Part shown: piece by piece, positions 25,613 to 33,468 of the stretch
How the letters are laid out: every line of letters begins with the position of its first letter
How positions within the stretch are numbered: position 1 is the stretch's first letter
NCBI GenBank assembly: GCA_902629855.1
Contig: CACOSI010000004.1
Location: forward strand, 61,045 to 125,044
Direction: 5' to 3'
Source of the DNA: an uncultured Fidelibacterota bacterium
Lineage (GTDB): Bacteria > Fidelibacterota > Marinisomatia > Marinisomatales > Marinisomataceae
Length of the DNA: 64,000 nucleotides
Notes under the pieces: model-generated
What the model saw: the letters and a program-made list of their open reading frames with translations, nothing else
What the model was told of the DNA's origin: nothing
Database searches by the model: none
Position numbers and translations under genes: made by a program

Positions 25613-27025
25613 TTACTTATAAAAATTAATAGCGCTTGTAATTCTATGAATTGTTAAATCCTTTCCCAACAATACCATCATATCGAAAATACCTGGACCA
25701 TAAGATAACCCGCTAATAGCTATCCTTAATGGCTTCATTACTTTACCCAAACCAACTTCATGCTGATTCATAATCTGATCAAAAACTTTTTCAATCATTT
25801 TTTTATCCCACTTATCTTCAATCTTTACTGCATTGATGAAATCTTCAAGCATTTGAATATTATTTTGTTCAGCCATCATTGGTTTATGTTCGTTAAAAAA
25901 ATCAATTTCTTTATGTAAAAAAACCCTAGAAATTTCTGTTATATCATTAAGATTTTTTGATCTTTCTTTTATCAAGGAAACAACTTCTTCTAAAAATTTA
26001 TTTTTATGTTCTTTCCCCCACTCGTTATTAATTAGTTGGATTTCTTTTATTATTTCTTTGCTAGTCATTTCTTTCATTTTTTGACCAGAAATCCATAACA
26101 ACTTTTTTTCATCAAATACAGCAGATTTTTTTTGAACTTGTTTAAAATCAAATAACTTTATTAAATCTTCTGTGCTAAAAATTTCTTCATTAGAGTCTGG
26201 ATTCCATCCTAATAAAGACAAATAGTTTAAAATTGAGTCTGAGGTAAAACCTTTATCTTTATATTCTTGAACATTTGTTGCCGCGTGCCTTTTACTTAAT
26301 CTTTTTTTGTCAGAACCTAAAATCATCGGAAGATGAGCAAAAATAGGTACATTTTTATTTAAAGAATTGTAAACGAGAATTTGTTTTGGGGTGTTAGCAA
26401 TATGATCATCTCCTCTTATTACGTGAGAAATTTTCATTTCAATATCATCAACTGCTACAACAAAATTATAAGTTGGAGAGCCATCGGATCTTGCTATAAT
26501 AAAATCATCTAAATCTTTATTGTTGACTTTTATCTGTCCATAAACTAAATCATCAAATATTGTAACGCCATCAGGAACTTTGAGTCTAACAGTAAAGGAT
26601 TTTCCTTGTGATATCAATTCTTTTTGTTGCTCTTCCGTAAAGTCTCTATATGTTCTTGGCACTCTAAAAATTTTTTTATTTTTTTCAGCTTTATCTCTGA
26701 GTGAATCAAGCTCAGTTTTAGTTAAAAAACACTTATATGCATTTCCGGATTTAATCAGTTGTTCAATAACACTTTGATGCTTCAAATTATTTTGAGATTG
26801 ATAAACTATTTCATCATTCCAATCTAAACCTAGCCAATCTAATGCATTCTTAATTTGATCGACGTATTCATCTTTAGAACGTTCTATATCTGTATCTTCA
26901 ATTCTTAGTAAAAATTTACCATTATTTTGACGGGCAAAAAGCCAATTAAAAAGAGCTGTTCTAGCACCTCCAATATGAAGATATCCAGTAGGACTTGGAG
27001 CAAATCTAACAACAGGATTTTTCAT
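25613..27025 (-). CDS. gltX: Glutamyl-tRNA synthetase
   Basis: Charges tRNA-Glu. 470 residues, class I synthetase with RFAPSPTGYLHIGG (HIGH box at 17-20), LLRIEDTD, the KMSKS-type box DKKRLSKRH (near residue 240) and an anticodon-binding C-terminal domain. The ATG begins only 2 bases after the 3' end of tRNA-Ser, so after tRNA processing the mRNA would be nearly leaderless; no Shine-Dalgarno is visible. tRNA-Arg follows 29 bases after the stop. Confidence 0.97.
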   Translation of the reverse strand: MKNPVVRFAPSPTGYLHIGGARTALFNWLFARQNNGKFLLRIEDTDIERSKDEYVDQIKNALDWLGLDWNDEIVYQSQNNLKHQSVIEQLIKSGNAYKCFLTKTELDSLRDKAEKNKKIFRVPRTYRDFTEEQQKELISQGKSFTVRLKVPDGVTIFDDLVYGQIKVNNKDLDDFIIARSDGSPTYNFVVAVDDIEMKISHVIRGDDHIANTPKQILVYNSLNKNVPIFAHLPMILGSDKKRLSKRHAATNVQEYKDKGFTSDSILNYLSLLGWNPDSNEEIFSTEDLIKLFDFKQVQKKSAVFDEKKLLWISGQKMKEMTSKEIIKEIQLINNEWGKEHKNKFLEEVVSLIKERSKNLNDITEISRVFLHKEIDFFNEHKPMMAEQNNIQMLEDFINAVKIEDKWDKKMIEKVFDQIMNQHEVGLGKVMKPLRIAISGLSYGPGIFDMMVLLGKDLTIHRITSAINFYK

Positions 27026-27027
27026 TG

Positions 27028-27114
27028 CGGAGGCAAGAGGATTCGAACCTCTGAAGGGCTTGCACCCTTGCTGGTTTTCAAGACCAGTGCATTCAACCGC
27101 TCTGCCATGCCTCC
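27028..27114 (-). tRNA. tRNA-Ser (anticodon TGA)
   Basis: 87-base class II cloverleaf: acceptor GGAGGCA/TGCCTCC, anticodon stem CTGGT/ACCAG (loop CTTGAAA) giving TGA, long variable arm, T arm with TTCGAAT, discriminator G typical of serine tRNAs. CCA not encoded. gltX starts 2 bases later on the same strand. Confidence 0.96.
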
Positions 27115-27248
27115 AAAATCAATGTAAATTTATAAATTATCTAGAAAAATAAAAGAAATAACTATCACTGTTTTAAGCAGACTTGTTGTTAAAAAGAAAT
27201 TATATTAATTTTTCATGCATTTAAATGAAATTTAAAAAGGAAAACATA

Positions 27249-27980
27249 ATGAAAAAAATATTATTTACTTTTCTATTTAGTTCGATAGCTCTTTCTCAAG
27301 TTATGGAAAGCGAGGAACCTCTTTTAAAGCCATTAAAAGTTAAAAAAATTATGAGTAATGAAAGTATTACTTCAGATGATAGTGGAACAATTATATTTGA
27401 CATCGAAAAAAGTAAAATTACATGGATTGGTGGACTTAAATACGGCTTATCTAACCATGATGGGAATATGAAAATGATGTCAGGAAATTTAATGATTTCT
27501 AAAGATATTAAGCTTTCAGGTAGCGTAGTTATTAACATGCAATCGATGACAAATAATGACTTACCAACTGGCGCTAAAGATAGACTTATTGGACATTTAA
27601 AAAGTGCTGATTTTTTTAATGTAAATGAATTTCCTACAGCATCTTTTTCTATAACTAATTCAGATATTATCCAAAGAATTTCTAATAATAAATATAAAAT
27701 AAAAATCACTGGTGATTTATCCATAAAAGGTAAAACAAACAAGATTAGTTTTGACACCATTATTGACCTTGAAAATGACGTAAAAAAAGCTAATGGAAAA
27801 TTAGTGTTCAATAGAACGGATTATGGAGTGCAATATAGAGCTGAGATGCATCTTGATGATCCTAATAGTTTCTGGAATCAATTACAAACATCTAGAGATG
27901 CAGTCAAAGATAAAGTTATCAGAGATGAAATAGAAATTGGCTTTGCTATAGAGTCATTACCAGGATTACTGGTAAAATAG
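27249..27980 (+). CDS. Exported YceI-like protein
   Basis: About 243 residues with a signal peptide ending ALSQ, then a YceI lipocalin-like domain (about 45-235): KITWIGGLKYG, GHLKSADFFNVNEFPTASFSI and GDLSIKGKTNKISF are typical. The family binds polyisoprenoid lipids (e.g. ubiquinone-8 in TT1927b). The ATG at 27249 is chosen because AAGGA lies before it; an upstream ATG at 27225 would overlap that site. It ends on the base before the convergent small gene. Confidence 0.88.
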   Translation: MKKILFTFLFSSIALSQVMESEEPLLKPLKVKKIMSNESITSDDSGTIIFDIEKSKITWIGGLKYGLSNHDGNMKMMSGNLMISKDIKLSGSVVINMQSMTNNDLPTGAKDRLIGHLKSADFFNVNEFPTASFSITNSDIIQRISNNKYKIKITGDLSIKGKTNKISFDTIIDLENDVKKANGKLVFNRTDYGVQYRAEMHLDDPNSFWNQLQTSRDAVKDKVIRDEIEIGFAIESLPGLLVK

Positions 27981-28166
27981 TTAAGATAAAAAGCCTTTAT
28001 ACAATAAATATGGGATAATGATATACAAGGTCACATCCCTTATTAAATAGTAAATAAAAATAGCAAGACCAAGTTTCCAACCATATTTTTTAAACATATT
28101 CTTTATGGCTATTTTTACGCCTGACTTTTTGGCATCTGATCTTAGTTCATCTAAAGCTTTAAGCAT
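27981..28166 (-). CDS. Small one-helix membrane protein, hypothetical
   Basis: 61 residues: a basic amphipathic N-terminus (Lys-rich, about 1-28) and one or two hydrophobic stretches (about 31-58, with FIYYLIRDVTLYIIIPYLL). No family recognised. Support comes from its position, filling the gap between yceI and yjjX exactly with an 8-base spacing after yjjX; no good ribosome site is visible. Confidence 0.5.
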   Translation of the reverse strand: MLKALDELRSDAKKSGVKIAIKNMFKKYGWKLGLAIFIYYLIRDVTLYIIIPYLLYKGFLS

Positions 28167-28174
28167 GATTTAAT

Positions 28175-28702
28175 TTAATTATTTTTATAAAGAATTGAAT
28201 TTTTAAATGGTATTAATGATAAAATAATTGCGTGTACATAATAATCAGTTCTATTTATTAAATCATTAGTAAAAATACCAACTGCACCATTCTTTTGTTT
28301 TGAGTTATTTCTCTTGAAAATTTTATCATCAGCATCACCAAGCTCTAAACCTTGATCGAGAAGCTCTCCAATAGCATTTGGTAATTCAAAAGTAGCTGTT
28401 TTTGCCTTTCCTTCAATACTATTATTTTGAATTACAATCCATGCAAAAACTTCATAGGCCTTATCTCTTTTTTCAACTCCACCTTCGATTGATACAAAAT
28501 AATCAGCCTCAATCTCATTAAGACTACTTAATCTATTTCTTGCTCCAGTTAAAGTTTCCAAATCGCTCTTTGGTTGAGCTGAAACATTAGAATCTGAAGA
28601 AACACCTTCAAAATTAAATTCATCTTCAAAAACTAAACTAAATGCTTTTTTTGTAGCATTAATCTTAACAGGATTTGTTGACGCTATAATTACCTTTTTC
28701 AT
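28175..28702 (-). CDS. yjjX: Inosine/xanthosine triphosphatase (YjjX type)
   Basis: House-cleaning NTPase that removes ITP/XTP. 175 residues matching YjjX: ASTNPVKINATKKAF, VSAQPKSDLETLTGARNR, VSIEGGVE, FAWIVIQ, ELGDADD and KQKNGAVGIFTNDLINR. All motif positions and length are normal. Lies between a small membrane protein gene and an exported protein gene on the same strand. Confidence 0.93.
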   Translation of the reverse strand: MKKVIIASTNPVKINATKKAFSLVFEDEFNFEGVSSDSNVSAQPKSDLETLTGARNRLSSLNEIEADYFVSIEGGVEKRDKAYEVFAWIVIQNNSIEGKAKTATFELPNAIGELLDQGLELGDADDKIFKRNNSKQKNGAVGIFTNDLINRTDYYVHAIILSLIPFKNSILYKNN

Positions 28703-28713
28703 CTGAAAAAATG

Positions 28714-29169
28714 TTAAAATATGCTATTAAATAACATTTTAGGAGTTCTAAATAATACCAAGTACCATTTAATAAAGGGAATTGAGCCTAAAGTTGAATT
28801 CAAAACTACTCTGCTCTTTTTTAATTCCTTTAAACTTTCTGGTTCATTGCTTTGCTTTATTTTTTGATTTTCAAGAATAGGCACTAAAACATGACCAGCT
28901 ATAAAAGGTATCATATTTACAGGATTGTTTGTTTCGTTTGACTCCATGATCATAGTACCAACAATTCCTAGAAATGAATAAGATGCTTGCTTTAAAAGAA
29001 CATCATTTCCTAAGTCTTCAAGCATTCTATTAATTTGCTTGGTTTGTTCTTTCATTTGTTCAGATAAAATTCCTTCAACAGCTTTATCATGATCTTCCAT
29101 GATATTACCTGTTGATTCTTGAGAAAAAACTATATTAATAATTAAAATTGTTATTATGAATTTCTTCAT
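28714..29169 (-). CDS. Exported protein of unknown function
   Basis: About 151 residues with a signal peptide MKKFIITILIINIVFSQ. The mature part has a helical, Gln/Glu-rich region (about 20-60) and a short hydrophobic stretch (SYSFLGIVGTMIM). No family recognised. A TTG 24 bases upstream is in frame; the ATG at 29169 is preferred because it begins the signal peptide directly. It follows umuC by 24 bases. Confidence 0.65.
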   Translation of the reverse strand: MKKFIITILIINIVFSQESTGNIMEDHDKAVEGILSEQMKEQTKQINRMLEDLGNDVLLKQASYSFLGIVGTMIMESNETNNPVNMIPFIAGHVLVPILENQKIKQSNEPESLKELKKSRVVLNSTLGSIPFIKWYLVLFRTPKMLFNSIF

Positions 29170-29193
29170 ATCATATATTTTAGTTGCTTTCAA

Positions 29194-30471
29194 TTAAATC
29201 TTCAATGTTAAAAATTCATTCCAATTTGTTGTATAGCTTGGAGAAAGTTTTTCTCTTTTTATTGACCAAGATTCATTTTGTCCTTGCACAGCATATCTAA
29301 TGGTATCAGATCCAAAAATCTGATTAATTTGATCAATTGACTTACTGATTTTTTCATCTTTTTCTCTTCTGCTATAAAATAACGATTGCTGAACTTCATT
29401 AGCCTGAATCAAATCAGTTAAGATAACTCCACATTTTTTGTATTCATATCCACTTCTATAGATTTTATAAAGACCTTCTAACGCTGCATTTATGATACCA
29501 CTGGTATCATTAAGAGCAATAGGTAACTGAACATTGATATACCTACGATATTGGGGCAAATCAGCACGAAAACGATTGGTGCACAGGTATACTCCTATTG
29601 AGTTTACAAAACTGTTCTGTGAGCGTAATTTTTCAGCAGACCTTGAAGCATGTGATGATATGGCATTCCTTAATGTATTTAAATCCGAAATCATCCTTGA
29701 AAATGATCGGGAAGTTGAAATACTTTTTTTAGTAGCATTTTCGTATTCTAGTTCAATCTTTTTAATTCCATTTAATTCATCAACGGTATGTCTACTGATT
29801 ACTGTCATGTGCTTTTGAATCCATTCAGGATTCGCTCTTTTCAAGTCATAGGCGTTATAAATACCATTAATCTTAAGAAATCGCTGTTTCCTTCTTCCTA
29901 TACCCCAAATATCCCCTACCTTAATTCTTGTAAGAAGTTTTTGAATATTATCATTATCAATCAAACAGACGTTGTCTTTGCCAACATTTCGTTTGGATAA
30001 ATGGTTAGCTACCTTAGCTAAAGTTTTGGTTTTTCCAATTCCTACAGAAACTGGAATGCCAGTCCATTGGTAAATCTTATTTTTAAGATCAGTAGCATAC
30101 TTAATAGGATCTTTATATCGAGGATTTACGTTAACAAATGCTTCATCAATAGAATAAACCTCCATATCCGCATTTCCTGAGCGAATAATGCTCATAATTC
30201 GATTTGATATATCACCATATAAAGCAAAATTAGATGAAAAAATCTGTATATCATGTATTTCTACTAGATGTCTAATTTTGAAGACAGGAATACCCATTGG
30301 TATGCCTAAATCTTTAACTTCTTGTGAACGTGCAATTACACATCCATCGTTATTAGATAAGACTACAACAGGTTTGTTATTAAGCTTTGGGTTAAAAACT
30401 CTTTCGCAAGAAGCATAAAAATTATTACAATCAACTATTGCAACATAATTATCTTGTTTTGTGGATAACAT
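29194..30471 (-). CDS. umuC: DNA polymerase V catalytic subunit UmuC
   Basis: Y-family translesion polymerase. 425 residues: palm/finger VAIVDCNNFYASCERVF with the first Asp, CVIARSQEVKDLGI, the active-site YSIDEAFV, VSVGIGKTKTLAKVANHL and an HhH region. C-terminal little finger and UmuC tail are present, so it is full length. It overlaps umuD by 23 bases; the two are co-transcribed and act as a UmuD'2C complex. Confidence 0.96.
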   Translation of the reverse strand: MLSTKQDNYVAIVDCNNFYASCERVFNPKLNNKPVVVLSNNDGCVIARSQEVKDLGIPMGIPVFKIRHLVEIHDIQIFSSNFALYGDISNRIMSIIRSGNADMEVYSIDEAFVNVNPRYKDPIKYATDLKNKIYQWTGIPVSVGIGKTKTLAKVANHLSKRNVGKDNVCLIDNDNIQKLLTRIKVGDIWGIGRRKQRFLKINGIYNAYDLKRANPEWIQKHMTVISRHTVDELNGIKKIELEYENATKKSISTSRSFSRMISDLNTLRNAISSHASRSAEKLRSQNSFVNSIGVYLCTNRFRADLPQYRRYINVQLPIALNDTSGIINAALEGLYKIYRSGYEYKKCGVILTDLIQANEVQQSLFYSRREKDEKISKSIDQINQIFGSDTIRYAVQGQNESWSIKREKLSPSYTTNWNEFLTLKI

Positions 30472-30904
30472 ATGTCACAACTCCCCAAACAGAGAAATCC
30501 ATCTCTTCAGTTATTTCTATTTTCTTATAATTTTTGTTTGCAGCTACCATAAATAGCTTAGTCTTTGTTTTCTGAATTGTCTTAACAGTAAACTCACCAT
30601 TTAATACTCCAATAATGATGTCATTATTTTTAGGAGTCTTTGATCTATCCACTACCAATAAATCTCCATCATCAATTCCTTCATCTTGCATAGAATTACC
30701 TGTAACTCTTATGTAAAAAGTAGCAGCGCTATTATCTACTAAATACTCATTTAAATCTATTGGTAAATCTAAATAATCATCTGCGGGTGAAGGAAAACCT
30801 GCAGAAACCATAGTATCAATAAAAGGGACTTCTTTTTTTGATTCTTTCGAAACGGTAAAAAATTCAAGATTATCTGTTGTTTTAATTTTTTTGATGGAAT
30901 TCAT
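30449..30904 (-). CDS. umuD: UmuD, self-cleaving Pol V accessory protein
   Basis: S24 peptidase; RecA filaments trigger self-cleavage to UmuD'. 151 residues with the cleavage region VSAGFPSPADD (Ala35-Gly36 instead of the Cys-Gly of E. coli), catalytic Ser71 in GNSM and Lys108 in GEFTVKT. First gene of umuDC. No E. coli-type LexA box is visible in the 44 bases upstream. Confidence 0.94.
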   Translation of the reverse strand: MNSIKKIKTTDNLEFFTVSKESKKEVPFIDTMVSAGFPSPADDYLDLPIDLNEYLVDNSAATFYIRVTGNSMQDEGIDDGDLLVVDRSKTPKNNDIIIGVLNGEFTVKTIQKTKTKLFMVAANKNYKKIEITEEMDFSVWGVVTYVIHKTR

Positions 30905-30948
30905 TATAAAATATTACAACAAACAATCAATATAGTCAGTACCAAAAG

Positions 30949-31449
30949 TCAAGAAAACCAACTTAATTTTCCAAAATGATTTTTTGGAGTTATTTGGTTG
31001 TTTTCAACGTGCCATTTTAAACCGCTTAAAACAGAATTAAGGTAGGATTTAAGTTGAGGCTTAACAAATAACTGAAAAGGTAAAAATTGAAATAATTTAT
31101 TTCCTTGATTTATCATCCAAGGATGAACTTCAATAGATAATGCAGACTTATTTTCAGATACATTTTCAATTACCCAGGAAACATGAGATTGTCTGCCATT
31201 TTTTCTTCCAATATTTAATTCATAGCCTTTTTTTTCATTCCAAGATGTGAATTTTCTTTCTAATACAACACCATTTAAATACTCTAACCTATCATGATGG
31301 CTATTTTCTTCCCAGGATAAAACTTCATTTTTTTTACAAAATGGGTGGTACAAATCAAGATTAGATTCTTTTGAGATAATATTCCAAATTATACTAGAAG
31401 AAACATTGAACTCTTGTCTACATTTTATAGAAAAGTTATAATTTTTCAT
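30949..31449 (-). CDS. SRPBCC (START-like) family protein
   Basis: About 166 residues. Pattern of an N-terminal strand, then SSIIWNIISKESNLDLYHPF, central beta strands and a C-terminal long helix fits the polyketide cyclase/SRPBCC fold, which holds hydrophobic ligands. Function unknown. The ATG at 31449 is used rather than the TTG at 31455. It starts 8 bases after the THI5-like gene on the same strand. Confidence 0.65.
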   Translation of the reverse strand: MKNYNFSIKCRQEFNVSSSIIWNIISKESNLDLYHPFCKKNEVLSWEENSHHDRLEYLNGVVLERKFTSWNEKKGYELNIGRKNGRQSHVSWVIENVSENKSALSIEVHPWMINQGNKLFQFLPFQLFVKPQLKSYLNSVLSGLKWHVENNQITPKNHFGKLSWFS

Positions 31450-31457
31450 TCTCAAAA

Positions 31458-32369
31458 TTAGAATTTTAATTGTAATAATTCATTTGAAATAATATCATGA
31501 ACGCTAAATTCTTGTAATTCAAGCCCTTCTTTTCTTAACCATTTTAAAAATCTTTCAACAACATCAGTATCCATGATGCCCCAATCTAATTCTGTTCCAA
31601 AATATTTTGCTGATATTTCTAATGACTTTTTTAAATCTATAACTTCATTTTCAGGCAAAAATTCCTCAAAGATATCAATTGCTTCTTTTTGGTTATTTTT
31701 AGCATAAATGAAGCCTTTTTTGGTTGCTTTTAAAAATTTTGAATACTCTTTTTTTTGTAATTCAAATTTTGATCTGGGCATAGCAATAATTGGTGAGTAA
31801 GAATATGGAATTTTATAGTCAGACATTTTAAATAAGTTCAAATTAATTCCTGCATCTGCAGCTTGAATTCCTTCCCAGTTTATAAAAATCCAAGTGGAAT
31901 CATATTTATTAGAAACAATTGTATTCCAAATTCCTAACTTGCTTGGATAAGCAACTTTAATTTCTCCTTTTCCACCATCATTAATTATCATTTTTTGTAT
32001 AATTTTATCTTCATACTTTGCATTATATGATGCGTATGACATATTATCTAATAGTTTTGGAGAATCAATTTTTAAATCTCTTTTTACTGCAATAGCACTA
32101 AGATCTTCCTTGTAAATAGCTGCAATTCCAATCATGTCAAACTTCTCTCTTTTTGTTTTGTAACTCAGAATACTTTCTGTTGGACATAATGCTAAGTCAG
32201 CTTTACCCAATTCAATTTTTTTTGCGGGAGTCAATGTATAATTATCATCTCTTGGATCAATAATATTGACGTCTAAATCATATTCATTAAAATATCCGAG
32301 TTCTTTTGCAATAAAGAACCCAATATGATTTGTATTTGGAGTCCAATCTAGTGCTAATTTAATTTTCAT
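31458..32369 (-). CDS. NMT1/THI5-like periplasmic-binding-fold protein without signal peptide
   Basis: 303 residues of the SsuA/THI5 fold: LALDWTPNTNHIGFFIAKELGYF is the family start and DLALCPTESIL follows. Unlike transport binding proteins, it begins directly with the mature fold and has no signal peptide. The pyridoxal-phosphate Lys and the His that mark yeast THI5 (a pyrimidine synthase) are Cys and Glu here, and the CCCFC block is absent. No ABC permease or ATPase is nearby. Function unknown. The ATGA overlap with the GNAT gene upstream suggests one operon. Confidence 0.78.
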   Translation of the reverse strand: MKIKLALDWTPNTNHIGFFIAKELGYFNEYDLDVNIIDPRDDNYTLTPAKKIELGKADLALCPTESILSYKTKREKFDMIGIAAIYKEDLSAIAVKRDLKIDSPKLLDNMSYASYNAKYEDKIIQKMIINDGGKGEIKVAYPSKLGIWNTIVSNKYDSTWIFINWEGIQAADAGINLNLFKMSDYKIPYSYSPIIAMPRSKFELQKKEYSKFLKATKKGFIYAKNNQKEAIDIFEEFLPENEVIDLKKSLEISAKYFGTELDWGIMDTDVVERFLKWLRKEGLELQEFSVHDIISNELLQLKF

Positions 32370-32809
32370 ATTTTCATCTCAAAACATTCTACATCAATGT
32401 CAGCTATTGGAATTGTTCCTTTTTTTGATTGTACTATTGAGAAACCTTCACTCTTGTAAAGTTTTATAGCTTTTAGATTTCTATTTAAAACAAGTACTGA
32501 CGTAGGTTTTTCAGCTTTATTCATTACAAATTTTAATAACTTTCTTCCATAACCTTTTTTTTGATAATTGGGATGAACATATAGCCATGTAATTTTTGAA
32601 TGGTTGAATGCTACAAAACCAACTACTTTTTCACTGACAATTCCCACATAAATTTTATCATTTAACAATGATTCAGATTTATAACATTTTTCAAGAGGAA
32701 CAAAAGCCTTCTTTGGCGCGGATCCATCTAATTCTCCTGGCCTTGATGCATCGTGAACTTCACAAATTGAGTGCCAATGCTTGTCTATTGAAAAATTCTT
32801 AATGTTCAT
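32366..32809 (-). CDS. GNAT family N-acetyltransferase
   Basis: 147 residues with the acetyl-CoA binding motif WLYVHPNYQKKGYGRKLLKFV (about 78-98), followed by VLNRNLKAIKLYKSEGF. Substrate unknown. It starts 15 bases after the tRNA-Ser 3' end and overlaps the THI5-like gene by 4 bases. Confidence 0.82.
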   Translation of the reverse strand: MNIKNFSIDKHWHSICEVHDASRPGELDGSAPKKAFVPLEKCYKSESLLNDKIYVGIVSEKVVGFVAFNHSKITWLYVHPNYQKKGYGRKLLKFVMNKAEKPTSVLVLNRNLKAIKLYKSEGFSIVQSKKGTIPIADIDVECFEMKI

Positions 32810-32824
32810 TATTTTTTAATTTTG

Positions 32825-32909
32825 CGGAGAGGACAGGATTCGAACCTGCGTGAACTTGCGTTCTACACGCTTTCCAAGCGTGCGCCTTAAGCCACTCGGC
32901 CACCTCTCC
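32825..32909 (-). tRNA. tRNA-Ser (anticodon GGA)
   Basis: 85-base class II cloverleaf: acceptor GGAGAGG/CCTCTCC, anticodon stem ACGCT/AGCGT with loop TGGAAAG-type giving GGA, long variable arm, T loop TTCGAAT, discriminator G. CCA not encoded. Lies 5 bases after the acidic repeat protein gene. Confidence 0.95.
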
Positions 32910-32914
32910 AAAAA

Positions 32915-33415
32915 TTACTTGTCGGAGGAATCATCAGCTTTTTCAGCTGATTCTTCTTCAGTTGCCGGCTCAGCTTCTTCTTTTGCTTCTTCAGCAGGAG
33001 CTTCTTCTTTTACTTCTTCGGCAGGAGCTTCCTCCACCGGTACTTCTTCAGCTTGTGCTTCTTCTTTTACTTCTTTAGCAGGAGCTTCTTCTTTTACTTC
33101 TTCGGCAGGAGCTTCCTCCACAGGTACTTCTTCAGCTTGAGCTTCTTCTTTTACTTCTTTAGCAGGAGCTTCTTCTTTTACTTCTTCGGCAGGAGCTTCC
33201 CCCGCTGGTTTGCCAAAAGATAAACCCTGCATAGATTCTTCTTCCATACGTTTTAATGCTTGATCAAGATTTTCATTTTCTTCAAGCCTTACCATATTAT
33301 GAAGAAATTTTATATGACCGGTGTCTTCAGAAACAACTGACTTAATATGCTTGACATATTTAAAGTCTTTGCCACCTTTGTTAAGTTTTGATGTAAAAGT
33401 TTGTTTTTTAGCCAT
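32915..33415 (-). CDS. Small basic protein with acidic Ala/Glu repeat tail
   Basis: 166 residues. The N-terminal 60 (MAKKQTFTSKLNKGGKDFKY and on to MVRLEENENLDQ) look like a small basic domain with a KYVKHIKSV..SEDTG pattern that recalls the DUF4295-type small protein of Bacteroidota, a possible ribosome-associated protein; this similarity is by eye and weak. From residue about 72 the protein is an Ala/Glu/Lys/Pro-rich tail of 28-residue repeats. Its own promoter must be in the 53 bases after the CNNM gene. Confidence 0.7.
   Translation of the reverse strand: MAKKQTFTSKLNKGGKDFKYVKHIKSVVSEDTGHIKFLHNMVRLEENENLDQALKRMEEESMQGLSFGKPAGEAPAEEVKEEAPAKEVKEEAQAEEVPVEEAPAEEVKEEAPAKEVKEEAQAEEVPVEEAPAEEVKEEAPAEEAKEEAEPATEEESAEKADDSSDK
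32998..33203. repeat. 84-base tandem repeat inside the acidic tail gene
   Basis: Two full 84-base units (32998-33081, 33082-33165) and a third partial one. The two full units differ at 2 positions, and both differences are silent. Each unit encodes 28 residues of the Ala/Glu tail. Confidence 0.9.
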
Positions 33416-33468
33416 AACTGGTCATGAAGTTAATGCAAGATTTAAAAAACTCAAATATTTATTATTTA

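Noticed and set aside
30899-30910. TATAAT before umuD
   Set aside because: It overlaps the start ATG, so the transcript would begin inside the gene; no later start exists before the cleavage site.
32850-33140. Plus-strand Ser/Ala-rich frame of 96 codons
   Set aside because: It is the antisense shadow of the Ala/Glu repeat protein and its tRNA; composition is set by the repeat.
32998-33203. Regular repeats as a CRISPR array
   Set aside because: Units are contiguous, in-frame coding repeats with no spacers.
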